This document shows, piece by piece, positions 19,424 through 28,790 of a stretch of DNA of 64,000 nucleotides. Under the pieces are notes generated by a model. That model was not told the origin of the DNA. It saw only the letters and a list, made by a program, of their open reading frames with translations, and searched no databases. This stretch comes from Opitutaceae bacterium TAV5. Its GTDB lineage: Bacteria; Verrucomicrobiota; Verrucomicrobiia; Opitutales; Opitutaceae. The DNA is taken from contig CP007053.1 of assembly GCA_000242935.3 (NCBI GenBank), positions 6,557,001-6,621,000 of the forward strand. Direction: 5' to 3'. The position numbers and the translations under genes are program-made. Every line of letters begins with the position of its first letter. The first letter of the stretch is position 1.

Positions 19424-20746
19424 ATGAAAACCACATTGTCCCTGCTGCTTCTCTCCACGCTCCTTGCCGCGCCCGGCATTCTGCCTGTCACGCTCCACGC
19501 CGCCGGACCGGCGCCGGCAAACATCCTCGAAAACGGGGGCTTTGAAGAAGGTGACCTCGGCTGGCGCTTCGTCAGCCCGCCCGACACCACTGCCACGGTG
19601 AACGAATCCGCCGCCCGTACCGGCAAGTCCGGTTTCAGCATTACGGACAACTCGGCTACCGCCTTTCCCCGGGCCATGAGCCGCGACTTTCCCACCGCTC
19701 CCGGTCACCGCTACAAAGTTGCCTTCTGGGCCCGCACACATTCTCCCGGTACTTACGGAGGCATTACCGTTCGTTTTCTGGACTCCGCCGGCAAAATGGT
19801 CGGCGATCCCGGGGTTGCCCACGCCCAGGTTTCCAATACCGGAGACCAGTGGCAGCCTTTCGAACTCACGGTCGCCGCTCCGGCCGGAGTTGCCACCATT
19901 GCACTCTGGCTGCACACCTATGCGAGACAGGAAGGCGTGATCGACTTCGATGACATCGAGCTTGTCGACCTCGGCGGAGCCGACGGAGATACAGCGCCGC
20001 CCCTCCCCGCCCCCGCGCCGGTTGCGGCCGGGAGCGATGGCGCCCGCGGCCTGTATGTCGTTATCAAGGCCGATGACTTGCGCGCCATTCCCCGCGGCGT
20101 CCATCCGCGCTGGGCCAAATTTGTCTCCTTCCTGCGCGAACGCGGCATCAAGTCGGGCATCGGTATCATTGCCCAATCGTTCGAAGCCGACAACCCGGCC
20201 TACTTCTCCTGGATCAAGGAATGCCAGGCCAGCGGTCTCGTCGAATTCTGGTATCACGGTCACGATCACCGGCAATGGAAAGATAACGGCGCCGACGTCT
20301 ACGAGTTCAAGGGCTCCGGTTATGAGCACCAGCGTGATCATCTCGCCCTCAGCCAGCGCCTCGCCCGCGAGCGCCTCGGCTTTGCGTTCTCCACTTTCGG
20401 CGCTCCCTTCAATGTCACCGACGAGGCGACGAGCCGCGTCCTCGCCGAAGATTCCGACATCACCGTATGGCTTTATGGCGACAAGACGGCGCCGGCCGGC
20501 AAGGTCATCCTCGACCGCGACTGGGGCGTGGGGATCGAAAATCCGCTCTTCGTTCCCAACCCCGAAAAATTCGCGGCCGGCTACGCCGCCACCTCGGCCT
20601 CGCGCCGCTACTATGTGATCCAGGGGCATCCTGCGCAGTGGGACGATGCCCGTTTCGAAAATTTCGTTCGCATCATCGACTTTCTCGTCGCCCACGAGGC
20701 CCGTTTCGTCACCCCGTCCGAACTGGCCCGCGTCCCCGGTATCTGA
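19424..20746 (+). CDS. Secreted protein with carbohydrate-binding-like and polysaccharide-deacetylase-like domains
   Basis: The 440-residue protein has a signal peptide (LLLLSTLLAAPGILPVTLHA), then a jelly-roll module of the CBM4/9-type (ILENGGFEEGDLGWRFVS to VIDFDDIELVDL, residues 32-185). After a Pro/Ala linker, residues 205-435 resemble a NodB-like deacetylase fold: LYVVIKADDLRAIP with the metal-binding Asp pair, and FWYHGHDHRQW, matching the His-x-His of the family; SELARVPGI ends it. Whether it still deacetylates is unknown. It sits between two other exported proteins on the same strand, 27 bases after the first. Confidence 0.65.
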   Translation: MKTTLSLLLLSTLLAAPGILPVTLHAAGPAPANILENGGFEEGDLGWRFVSPPDTTATVNESAARTGKSGFSITDNSATAFPRAMSRDFPTAPGHRYKVAFWARTHSPGTYGGITVRFLDSAGKMVGDPGVAHAQVSNTGDQWQPFELTVAAPAGVATIALWLHTYARQEGVIDFDDIELVDLGGADGDTAPPLPAPAPVAAGSDGARGLYVVIKADDLRAIPRGVHPRWAKFVSFLRERGIKSGIGIIAQSFEADNPAYFSWIKECQASGLVEFWYHGHDHRQWKDNGADVYEFKGSGYEHQRDHLALSQRLARERLGFAFSTFGAPFNVTDEATSRVLAEDSDITVWLYGDKTAPAGKVILDRDWGVGIENPLFVPNPEKFAAGYAATSASRRYYVIQGHPAQWDDARFENFVRIIDFLVAHEARFVTPSELARVPGI

Positions 20747-20963
20747 GCTGCAACCGGGCACCCTGTATCCGGATTTCCCTTCACTCCGGGATTTCCTCCG
20801 GTGTGCCGGCGCCGTCGCCAGCGGTGTCCCGTCGCGAGGATCCGGAATTTCAACTGGATGAAGGTTCCTTGCCTCGCCTGACCGGACTCTGCGATGTCCC
20901 TTTCCCCTGCCTGCCGGGCGCCGGTGCGTCCGACGGTCAATCATCCGCAATCGTTGGACTCGC

Positions 20964-23240
20964 ATGAAAACCTGCATCTGCCTCCTCGGCGCGTTCGGAC
21001 TCTGGCTGGCGTCGCCTGCTTCCCTCCGTTCCCAGACACCGATTCCCTTCGACAGCTTCGAATCCCTTGCCGTCGGCAATCTCAACGGACAGGGCGGCTG
21101 GACAGTCACCAACCTCGGCGGCACGTCCCAGGCCCTGGTCAGCATCGACTATGCCCTGAGCGGGCTCAAGTCCATGTACCTCGCCGACAATGACACGGTC
21201 AATAATCCCAAGGCCTGGCGCGAACCCACCGGCATCAATGTCACCAGCGGCCGTTTCGATTTCGCCGCGCTCGAAAGCCCCGACACCCCAGGACGCGATT
21301 ACTGGAGCGTACTCTTCAGCCACACCGGTTCCTCCGTTGCCAACTTCAAGCTGGCCCTCACCGACACCGCCACGCTCGCCCTCTACGGCGGCACCGGCGC
21401 CGCCACCCTCCTGGCCGCCGTCAGCCCCGCCTCGACCAGCTACAATCCCGCCGCCTGGAATACGTTCACCGTCATCTTCGACGCTTCGTCCGATACCGTC
21501 TCTGTCTACCTCAATGGCGCAACCTCGCCCGTTCTGACCGCCACCGATGCCAGCACGACCTGGGCCGCCGGACGCTACACCCTCTGCCCGGGCAACAGCA
21601 CCTTCACCGGCATGGCGGTCTATTTCGACGAGTCCCTTCCGGAGTGGGAGTATACCGACAAACTCCGCTATGCCCCGCCCACGCTGGTTGCTCCCACAAC
21701 GTGGACTCCCTCTGCCGGCTTCAATACCCGCACCTTCGCCGCGGACGAGGATGTCATCGTGCAACTCTCCCCCACAGTCACCCGCACCGGCAACCTTGGC
21801 GTCGTCTCCGGCCGCCATGTCCGCATCATCGGCGGCGATCTTGGCACCACCTACATCGCCCCCACCGCCCAGACCGCGAGCCTTTTTCTCGAAGGTCTCA
21901 AGGCCGATCACTCTGCCGGCCTCCCCGTCGTCAATGGCGTGCCTGTCGATCTCTTCGCGACCCGCTCGACCAGCAGCAAGGAAAAGGATGCCATCGATGT
22001 CTGCGGCACCACCAGCGGTTCCGGAGCCGACGTCTTTGTGCAGAACTGCTCCATCACCGGCGTTCACGGCACCCGTACCGCTCATGGTGCTGCCGTCCCG
22101 ATCGCTTCCATCACCTGCACCGCCATTTCCGGCCTCGGCTTCACGGTCACGCTCAACACCTCCGCTCCCCTGACTCTCCCCGCCGGCACCAACTGGGTGA
22201 TTGTCGGAGCCACCACCCGGCCCGCACTGGCCGGCACCTACCGGATCATCCTTGCCTCCCCCACCACCGCCTCCTCCTTCACCGCCACCCGCTGGGACAA
22301 CTGGAATCCTCTTCCGTCCGGCCTCACCGTCGACGCCACCGGCACCGGCGGTTATGCCTGGCCCAACGACCCGACGATCTCTCCTCTCCACGCCGACGGC
22401 TTCGAATCCATGGCCGAAGGCATGCATAACATCGCGTACTTCTATCGTGTCACCCTCGACAGCAACGCCTCCTGCCTCCTCAGTCGCAACCAGCTCGATA
22501 CACAGGGAGGGCGTGGCCTGGTCATGACCCGCGTCAACATGTCCGTCAACAACGTCTGGCCCCAAGACTATGATTCGCAGTCGCTACATATCGGTACCAC
22601 TGACCAGTCCGGCGGCGGCTGGGGCAGCAACGGTTTTCCGGTCCTTTTCGATCGCGTCTATCTCAAGACCCGTCCTGACCGCGAACTGACGGCCGCCGTG
22701 CATCCGGGCGCCGGCAATACCCGCAGCGGCGTGGACGTCGGAGCGTATTCGACCGACGGTGACGCCACCGTCCGGTGGCCCGCCGCGCTCGGCGTCACCG
22801 GCATCGTCACCCGATCCACCAGCCCCGACGGTTATCCGCTCGAGCCCAGCTACACCACCCGCGATTACGCCAGCCTGACCGGCTCCGATGCTCCCGGCCT
22901 CAACTACGTCTCCCCCGGCTACTCCTCCGACGCCCTGCAACCGCTGGTGCTCGATTCCGTCACCGGTTCTCCGGCTCTTTCCGCTCTCACCGTTGCCGCC
23001 TCTTCTCCTGTCGGCACGCTCGTCACGCGGCTCGACGTCTCCTTCACCGGCGCTGGCCACGTCATCGACCTCTCTCTCGAAGACCCATCCGGTCACTTCG
23101 GCATGGACGCCGGCAATCGCCGCAATGTCATCGTCCAGACTCCTCTCGCCTCCGGCACCTGGACGGTCACCGCCGCCGCCAGCGAGCAGGGCAACCCGAC
23201 CAACCGCCGCACCCAGGTCTTCACGATCGTCGTCCCCTGA
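20964..23240 (+). CDS. Secreted beta-helix-like protein
   Basis: The 758-residue protein starts with a signal peptide (CICLLGAFGLWLASPASLRS). Residues 28-215 form a lectin-like module beginning FDSFESLAVGNLNGQGGW, related in layout to the DSFESG modules of the PEP-CTERM genes. Residues about 240-650 are rich in short strands and turns (HVRIIGGDLGTTYIAP, DVFVQNCSITGVHGTR, RVNMSVNNVWPQDYDSQSL), the pattern of a right-handed parallel beta-helix, as in pectate lyases. The C-terminus is a small beta-domain. No PEP-CTERM tail is present. It is the last gene of the three-gene exported set. Catalytic residues cannot be assigned. Confidence 0.6.
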   Translation: MKTCICLLGAFGLWLASPASLRSQTPIPFDSFESLAVGNLNGQGGWTVTNLGGTSQALVSIDYALSGLKSMYLADNDTVNNPKAWREPTGINVTSGRFDFAALESPDTPGRDYWSVLFSHTGSSVANFKLALTDTATLALYGGTGAATLLAAVSPASTSYNPAAWNTFTVIFDASSDTVSVYLNGATSPVLTATDASTTWAAGRYTLCPGNSTFTGMAVYFDESLPEWEYTDKLRYAPPTLVAPTTWTPSAGFNTRTFAADEDVIVQLSPTVTRTGNLGVVSGRHVRIIGGDLGTTYIAPTAQTASLFLEGLKADHSAGLPVVNGVPVDLFATRSTSSKEKDAIDVCGTTSGSGADVFVQNCSITGVHGTRTAHGAAVPIASITCTAISGLGFTVTLNTSAPLTLPAGTNWVIVGATTRPALAGTYRIILASPTTASSFTATRWDNWNPLPSGLTVDATGTGGYAWPNDPTISPLHADGFESMAEGMHNIAYFYRVTLDSNASCLLSRNQLDTQGGRGLVMTRVNMSVNNVWPQDYDSQSLHIGTTDQSGGGWGSNGFPVLFDRVYLKTRPDRELTAAVHPGAGNTRSGVDVGAYSTDGDATVRWPAALGVTGIVTRSTSPDGYPLEPSYTTRDYASLTGSDAPGLNYVSPGYSSDALQPLVLDSVTGSPALSALTVAASSPVGTLVTRLDVSFTGAGHVIDLSLEDPSGHFGMDAGNRRNVIVQTPLASGTWTVTAAASEQGNPTNRRTQVFTIVVP

Positions 23241-23697
23241 CCCGATTCCTCCGGGTCCGTTCTCCGGGAGCCGGCGACCGGTTCTGTGTTTCCCGGAAAA
23301 TCAGCGCGACCCGCCATCACGACGCGTACTGGCCTTCGGAGCGGCCGGGGCGTCCGCCCCGGCCGCATACAGGCCCGGCTGCATGACGCCGGCAAGAAAC
23401 GCGGCTGTCACCCAAACGGATCACGAACGAGGGGATGCTATCTTCACGGGAAAAGTGCCAGGGAAAGAATCCATTGCACGGAAATCACAGGGACTCGTGC
23501 CGGGAGTGACCAGTTCATTGAAAATCAACAAATTGACAAAAAACCGATACCCATAACCTCATTAACAGCCAATAGGTTGTAGATTCAAAACAGAATGACC
23601 GTCGCGCCCGCCAGCGCCATGGGATTCCGGATACGAGGGACGTCTGGTTCACCGCACCGGCGATGGAAACCGCCGCCATCCCGCCGCGGGATCAACC
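23241..23697. other. Gene-free interval, 457 bases
   Basis: This lies between the beta-helix gene and the end of the LacI gene, which converge. It holds a perfect hairpin at 23341-23366. Bases 23510-23590 are clearly less GC-rich than the flanks and end with AACCT and AGGTT as a weak inverted repeat. I see no gene here on either strand. Confidence 0.6.
23341..23366. repeat. GC-rich perfect hairpin, 11-base stem
   Basis: Arms 23341-23351 and 23356-23366 are perfect complements around the loop GTCC. The composition is like the GC-rich elements in queG and near 47338, and it may be a short member of that family. No T-tract follows on either strand, so a terminator role is uncertain; the flanking genes converge here. 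Confidence 0.7.
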
Positions 23698-24738
23698 TCA
23701 GGCCGGTCGCGCCCGCAAACTTTGTCCCTCGTGCCACTTGCCTTCGACGTGCAACCGCTGCGGATATTCGGGGATGCCGCGTTCCCCGCGATTGATCATC
23801 GCCACGAGCTGGTCGACGGCTATTTCGCCGATATGTATCGAGTTTTCCACGATGCCGCTCATCCCGCTTTCGGAAGTCGGCAAACTGGCGCAGGCCATGC
23901 CGATATCTGCCGGGACACGAAAGCCGGCCGAGCGCACAAGAGGAAAGGTGCGAAACTCGGTGGTCAGAATTGCATCGGGTTTTGCTTTCCGGATCCATGC
24001 CAGAAACGGAGCCGGCGTTTCGATGATATCGAGTGTTTGATGGAAAGGCTCGCAAAAGAGATCCGGTGAGCCGAGCGACCGGGAGATCAGGAAGCCAGCC
24101 CGGTAAGTGTCGTCACAGCGTCTGTCCACGTTATCGTTGATCGCCACGCCGATACGCGTGTAACCGCGATGACAGAGCTCGGCGATGGTCTGGCGGACCG
24201 AACGGTAGTGGGCGGCGGTCACGGTGTGCATCGCCGGCCGGGAAAGCGTGTAGCCGAAAGTCACGGCGGCAAAGTGTTCCCAGGGAAAATCCATCACCGC
24301 ATGGGCGGTGGGCTGCGGACAAAGAAGGATGCCGCCAATATTGCGGGCGCGCAGAATGGACGCCATGCGGCCGACATTCATCCCGGCGGGGTCGAACTCC
24401 ACCACCTCCAGCTTGAAGCCGTGGCGCACGGCCCGTTGTGACGCTCCGGTGTAGTAGTCGAGATAATGCGGAGAGCGTTTCCAGTCATACTCCGGGTGCA
24501 GGCAAACCAGCCAGGCAAGTGTTCCGTGAAAGGCGGCGGGACGACGGTGATGACGATACTGCGCGAGAGCCGTCAGCATGGGGTCGGGCATGTAGCCGAG
24601 TTCGTCGGCGATCCGCAGGATGCGCTCGCGGGTGGCGGCCGGAATGCTCGGGTGGCTCCTGAATGCGAGAGAAACCGTAGCGCGGTTGACGCCCGTCTTG
24701 AGGGCAATGTCTTTCTGGGTTATGCGAGGAGAGAGCAT
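23698..24738 (-). CDS. LacI-family transcriptional regulator
   Basis: The 346-residue protein has the LacI helix-turn-helix at the N-terminus (ITQKDIALKTGVNRATVSLA) with the hinge region RILRIADELGYMPDPMLTAL, and a periplasmic-binding-protein-like effector domain in the rest (HRGYTRIGVAINDNVDRR; NRGERGIPEYPQRLHVEG near the end). The start is set by ATG 24736-24738, which places the HTH at the very N-terminus, with GGGTG upstream as a possible ribosome site. It is transcribed away from a second LacI gene, 98 bases apart, so both may share and control the same promoter region. Sugar ligand not known. Confidence 0.9.
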   Translation of the reverse strand: MLSPRITQKDIALKTGVNRATVSLAFRSHPSIPAATRERILRIADELGYMPDPMLTALAQYRHHRRPAAFHGTLAWLVCLHPEYDWKRSPHYLDYYTGASQRAVRHGFKLEVVEFDPAGMNVGRMASILRARNIGGILLCPQPTAHAVMDFPWEHFAAVTFGYTLSRPAMHTVTAAHYRSVRQTIAELCHRGYTRIGVAINDNVDRRCDDTYRAGFLISRSLGSPDLFCEPFHQTLDIIETPAPFLAWIRKAKPDAILTTEFRTFPLVRSAGFRVPADIGMACASLPTSESGMSGIVENSIHIGEIAVDQLVAMINRGERGIPEYPQRLHVEGKWHEGQSLRARPA

Positions 24739-24836
24739 TTACTCACCCGTGTAAGCGATGAAGTCGTGGCGTTACGAGTTTTTTGGACAATCCTGTTTCC
24801 AGTTCGCACCAACCACCACGCCCGATTTCCGATCCG

Positions 24837-25871
24837 ATGCCTCAACGCATTACACAAAGAGATGTCGCCAGGGCCGCCCGCCTGCACTTTTCCACCGTCA
24901 GCCTTGCCTTGAGCAAAAGCTCCAAGGTCAACACCAGGACGCGCGAACAGGTCATGCAGGTGGCCCGTGAACTCGGTTACGAACGCGACCCCATGCTGGC
25001 CGCGCTCGCCTCCTATCGCAAGGGACGCGAAACACCCGCCTATCAGGGAGAATTCGCCTGGATCGTCCAGTCGCCGCCCGACTCCAGCTGGCGCCAGTGT
25101 CCCGAAAACCTCGCCTACCTTGACGGAGCCGGCACCGTCGCCCGCAACTTCGGTTACCGCGTCTGTCCTTTCGACCTGAAAGACTATCCCCGCGGTGTGG
25201 AACGGTTGCCCGCCATTCTTCGCAACCGCGGCATCCGCGGCGCCTTCCTCTGCCCCGCCACGCCCGAGGATCCCATGCTCAACTGCGACCTCGGCAGCAT
25301 TCCCGGCGTGACTCTCGGCTTCGCGCTCCGGCACACCTCGCTCCACGCCGTAGCGGTCAACCGTTACGGCACCATTCTCGATGTCATCGAACAACTCTCC
25401 GCCCGCGGACACCGCCATATCGGCTTCGCCGTTCCCCGATCCCTCAACGACCGCCTGAACGGCATCTACCTGGCCGCCTTTCTTCTCTATCAGACGACCC
25501 TGCCCGCCGCCGATCGCCTCTCGCCCTATCTCGAAGACGAACCCGACGAGCACTCCCTGCATGCCTGGCTCGAACGCGAACAGCCCACGGCTCTCCTCAC
25601 CGCTCCCGGCATCATCCCGCAGCTGATACACAAGCTCGACGTACCCGTGCCCGCAAAAGTTTCTCTCGCGCTCGCGTCCCTGCCCGAACCCGATGGCTTC
25701 TACGCCGGCATCGACGAGTGTCCTGCCGAAGTGGGCCGCCGCGCGGCCGAACTCCTCGTCTCCCGCGCCGAAACGTTCGCTGACGCCCACGCCGGACGCC
25801 AGCCCGAGCTTCACCTGATACGCGGTGTCTGGCGTGACGGACGCTCCTGCACTTCGCTGGTCAGCCCGTGA
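24837..25871 (+). CDS. LacI-family transcriptional regulator
   Basis: The 344-residue protein starts at ATG 24837. A TTG 54 bases upstream would put an unlikely 18-residue tail before the HTH (ITQRDVARAARLHFSTVSLA). The hinge reads VMQVARELGYERDPMLAALA, nearly matching the divergent neighbour, and the ligand domain includes RGHRHIGFAVPRSLNDR and ELHLIRGVWRDGRSC. The two LacI proteins look like diverged paralogues. A 2-hydroxyacid dehydrogenase gene converges 83 bases downstream, and the secreted-protein operon ends 1.6 kb upstream; both are plausible targets, but operators could not be identified. Confidence 0.9.
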   Translation: MPQRITQRDVARAARLHFSTVSLALSKSSKVNTRTREQVMQVARELGYERDPMLAALASYRKGRETPAYQGEFAWIVQSPPDSSWRQCPENLAYLDGAGTVARNFGYRVCPFDLKDYPRGVERLPAILRNRGIRGAFLCPATPEDPMLNCDLGSIPGVTLGFALRHTSLHAVAVNRYGTILDVIEQLSARGHRHIGFAVPRSLNDRLNGIYLAAFLLYQTTLPAADRLSPYLEDEPDEHSLHAWLEREQPTALLTAPGIIPQLIHKLDVPVPAKVSLALASLPEPDGFYAGIDECPAEVGRRAAELLVSRAETFADAHAGRQPELHLIRGVWRDGRSCTSLVSP

Positions 25872-25954
25872 CGTCAGGGATCCCGCCGCGCTCCGGTGGC
25901 GACCTGCATCCGGCCGGCGGAAGCCGTCACCTCCGGATACATCCGTCTCGCTTC

Positions 25955-27010
25955 TCACGTGGACCGGTCGTAAGCGGCGAGCGACACGATGTCGGGCGGC
26001 GTCTCGCCAGCGAGCACGCGGACCAGATTATCGCACAACCTCTTGCCGCATCGCGCGGCCTCGTCGTCGGTCGGTCCGGCAATGTGCGGCTGTAAAAATG
26101 CCTCCGGCAGCCGGCGCAGCGGCGATTCCGCCGGCAGCGGCTCCTGCGCATAGACGTCGAGCGCCAGGCGCAGCCCGCGTTCTGCCGCGACGCGGGCCAG
26201 CGCCGCCTCGTCCGCCACCAGCCCTCCCCGTGCCACGTTCACGAAGACAGCCCCTGCCGGCAACAACCGCAACCTGCGCTCGTCCACGCTGCCGCGCGAT
26301 GCCGGAGTCAGGCCTTCCGCCTCGATCAGGATTTCGCTTCCCGAAAAAAGCTCGTCCAGCGACGCCGCCCGCCGCACTCCCAATTCGTCGCAAATCCGTG
26401 CCGGCGCCCCCTCGCTGCAAGCCGAAATCCGGCAGCCGAAGGGCTGCAACAGCGGTATGAGCGATCTCGCGACCGCACCCAGTCCATGGATCCCCACCCG
26501 CCGGCCATAGAGGCTGCGGGTGCCGTGCGGCCTGGCCGACCACCCGCCGCCATTCCCGGCCATCAGGTCCAGGTAATGCGGCGTGCGACGCAAGGCGCAC
26601 AGCGTCAGGTGCAGGGCTGCCTCCGCTACGCTGCGACTGGCGAGCGAACCCCAGTTCGTCACCACGACCCCCTGTTCCAGCAACGAACGGGGAACCACAT
26701 CCCGCACCGAGCCACCCACATGACAAACCGAACGCAACGCATCCGTCCTTTCCGGCAGTCGCGGTGTGGACCACCCGCTGACGACAATCCCGATCTGCTC
26801 CGACCGCAGCCACTCTGGCCAGGCCTCGCCCGTCAGGCCGGCCTCCCAACGTTGCCGCCCGGGCAGCAATGCCTCCAGACGAGCGCGCGCCGCTCCGGGA
26901 AAAAACAAGGCGTAATCCGCCTCGGTCAGCGCAATGACCGCCGGTGGATGCGCAAGGGTTTCCCTGACTTTCCTGACGGACAATGTAGCGAGCCCGGATT
27001 CGAATTGCAT
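25955..27010 (-). CDS. D-isomer-specific 2-hydroxyacid dehydrogenase family protein
   Basis: The 351-residue protein has the NAD-binding motif GIHGLGAVARSLIPLL and the conserved elements ALRRTPHYLDLM, VFVNVARGGLVADEAAL (with the catalytic-region Arg) and LQPHIAGPTDDEA (catalytic His). The first 120 residues form the substrate domain. I start at ATG 27008-27010; the frame is open 49 codons further up but that part is Arg-rich and covers the second copy of the 31-base repeat. It converges with the LacI gene. Such enzymes reduce 2-keto acids, for example in sugar-acid breakdown; substrate unknown. Ala and Arg content is high, as in neighbours. Confidence 0.85.
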   Translation of the reverse strand: MQFESGLATLSVRKVRETLAHPPAVIALTEADYALFFPGAARARLEALLPGRQRWEAGLTGEAWPEWLRSEQIGIVVSGWSTPRLPERTDALRSVCHVGGSVRDVVPRSLLEQGVVVTNWGSLASRSVAEAALHLTLCALRRTPHYLDLMAGNGGGWSARPHGTRSLYGRRVGIHGLGAVARSLIPLLQPFGCRISACSEGAPARICDELGVRRAASLDELFSGSEILIEAEGLTPASRGSVDERRLRLLPAGAVFVNVARGGLVADEAALARVAAERGLRLALDVYAQEPLPAESPLRRLPEAFLQPHIAGPTDDEAARCGKRLCDNLVRVLAGETPPDIVSLAAYDRST

Positions 27011-27051
27011 GGCTTGCACCCTGATTCTGCGGCTGCCCCGCCGACAACTTT

Positions 27052-27082
27052 CCCGAATATCGACTGGTTGAAAAACGGCCCT
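27052..27082 (+). repeat. 31-base intergenic repeat, copy B
   Basis: This copy matches 17751-17781 at 28 of 31 positions. It lies 41 bases before the start of the 2-hydroxyacid dehydrogenase (minus strand), in the orientation opposite to that seen from the gene at 17819. The next plus-strand gene starts 216 bases away. Confidence 0.6.
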
Positions 27083-27298
27083 TGCCTCTTCGCCCGATCC
27101 TTTTTGCCCGAGTTCCGCCTGCCGTATTTCCTCCCATAGGCGAACACGGGTTTGCACGGATGGCGGCTGAAGGAGTCATGGTATAAGGTGAAGGCCGGAA
27201 ACCATCCGACAGCGCCGGACCGGAGCCCGCTCCGAGGTCAGAACCGACCCGACCCGGAATCCGAAGGCTGGCTGCTGTCTGTCCAACCCGCCACCACC

Positions 27299-27637
27299 AT
27301 GCCGACCCAAACCACCATCAAGAGAGCGAGCCGGAAAGCTCGGGAAGGGAAAAAACCCTCCACCCAGGCAGGAGAATTCGTCCACGAGGAAATGAAACGC
27401 TACGAACGGGGCGATCCTGATATCAAATCACGCAAGCAAGCCATTGCCATTGGTCTTTCCGAAGCGCGCCGGGCCGGAGTCAAGCTGAAGAGCCCGAAGA
27501 AAGGCACGGCCTCCGGCGCCACGCGCAAAAAAGCACAGCGCGACAAGGCCGTGGGCCAGGGCAAGGCCAGACCGGATCCCGTCCGTTCACGCGCGGCCAA
27601 AAAGGCGGCCATGACACGAAAACACAAGGGCCGCTGA
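27299..27637 (+). CDS. Small basic DUF6496-like protein
   Basis: The 112-residue protein is very rich in Lys, Arg and Ala. The middle, AGEFVHEEMKRYERGDPD followed by SRKQAIAIGLSEARRAG, matches the DUF6496 pattern found with nucleic-acid-associated basic proteins in many bacteria. The C-terminal 50 residues are a low-complexity, histone-H1-like tail (KKAQRDKAVGQGKAR, AAKKAAMTRKHKGR). The start is ATG 27299; earlier codons of the same frame cover intergenic sequence. It converges with the metallopeptidase gene, 88 bases apart. Function is not known; DNA binding is a guess from charge. Confidence 0.75.
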   Translation: MPTQTTIKRASRKAREGKKPSTQAGEFVHEEMKRYERGDPDIKSRKQAIAIGLSEARRAGVKLKSPKKGTASGATRKKAQRDKAVGQGKARPDPVRSRAAKKAAMTRKHKGR

Positions 27638-27725
27638 ACCGCGCAGCCACCCGGGAGCGCTCCGCATCGCGTTCCGGTTCCGAAAACACCGTCCGGGCGA
27701 TCATGCTGCCCTCGGGTCCTTCCGT

Positions 27726-28790
27726 TCACATCGTTCCATTCACCTGCTTCCAGCCCAGGACCATCCAGTGGATGAAGCACAGTTTCCTGACGACCTTGAG
27801 GGAAAAAATGAACGGATAGAGCGTGTCCTGGCCGATGCTGGCGGCGACTTCGTTGAGCGCAGGCGACAGCTTCGCCCACGAGTGCAGCACCTCCATGAAG
27901 CGTTTTTTCTCGCCCGCCTCCAGGCTCAGTCCCAGCGGCAGGTCCGCGGCCTCCGGCGGGAAACGGGTGAAGGGAATCGGCACCGCCTTGCTGTTGAGCC
28001 CGAAATCCGCCGCCGTCTCCGTGCCGTCCGTCACGTGCAGGTAGTGCGCCCAGCACTCCGCCCAGTCCTCGTGCGGATGGGCGGTGGCGTAGCCGGAAAT
28101 GAACTCCGTCTCCCACCCCGGAGGCGCTCCGTACGAATAATAATGCTGCAACGCCGCCGCGTAGTCGGCGCGCTCGTCGCCAAAAAGCTCGCGAAAGGCC
28201 TGCAGCGCCACGTCGCCCTCCGCCTTCCAGCCAAAAAACTGCTGCCAGACATAGTGGGCGGATTCGTGACGGAAATGTCCCACCAGCGTGCGGTAGGGCT
28301 CGGCCAGCTGGTTGCGACGGCGCTCCCGCTCCGCGCTGTCCGCTTCGTTGAGATTCAGCGTGATGACGCCGTTCGCATACCCCGTGAGCACCGGCGTGCT
28401 GTCCACCGGCGCAAGAATGTCGAACGCCAGCCCGCGCCCCGCATCGTCGATCCACCGGGGCGGATCGATGCCTAGCTGAAACAGCGTGTAGAGCACCCGG
28501 CGCTTGGCCGACTCCACGCGTTTCCACGCGTCGCGATTGCCCGGAAACCCCAGGTCGGGAACGGTCCGGTTGAGCCGGCAGGATTTGCAAAAAACCTCGC
28601 CGTTGCCGACCGCCAGCCAGTTGCACGCCCCGTAGTCCTGCCCGTTCCGGCACCGGACCACTCCGTCTTGAGGGGCCAGCGCGACCATCCGCGCACCCAC
28701 CGGGTCATACCCGACGTCCAGCCCGCACTGGAGACAGGTGGTGTTTTCGAAAAACAGCGTGTTACCGCAAGAACAGATGAAGTGACGCAT
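27726..28790 (-). CDS. Putative zinc-binding metallopeptidase with N-terminal zinc ribbon
   Basis: The 354-residue protein begins with two Cys pairs (C6-S-C8 and C19-LQ-C22) and a further set at residues 47-71 (VRCRNGQDYGACNW, VFCKSCRL), a zinc-ribbon arrangement. Residues 175-179 are HESAH, a HExxH metalloprotease site within LVGHFRHESAHYVWQQFFG, and EDWAECWAHYLHV supplies a likely third ligand. This matches the Peptidase_Mx type of putative zinc-binding peptidases. No signal peptide is visible. The gene stands alone between the DUF6496-like gene and a 386-base gene-free interval. Biological substrate not known. Confidence 0.85.
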   Translation of the reverse strand: MRHFICSCGNTLFFENTTCLQCGLDVGYDPVGARMVALAPQDGVVRCRNGQDYGACNWLAVGNGEVFCKSCRLNRTVPDLGFPGNRDAWKRVESAKRRVLYTLFQLGIDPPRWIDDAGRGLAFDILAPVDSTPVLTGYANGVITLNLNEADSAERERRRNQLAEPYRTLVGHFRHESAHYVWQQFFGWKAEGDVALQAFRELFGDERADYAAALQHYYSYGAPPGWETEFISGYATAHPHEDWAECWAHYLHVTDGTETAADFGLNSKAVPIPFTRFPPEAADLPLGLSLEAGEKKRFMEVLHSWAKLSPALNEVAASIGQDTLYPFIFSLKVVRKLCFIHWMVLGWKQVNGTM

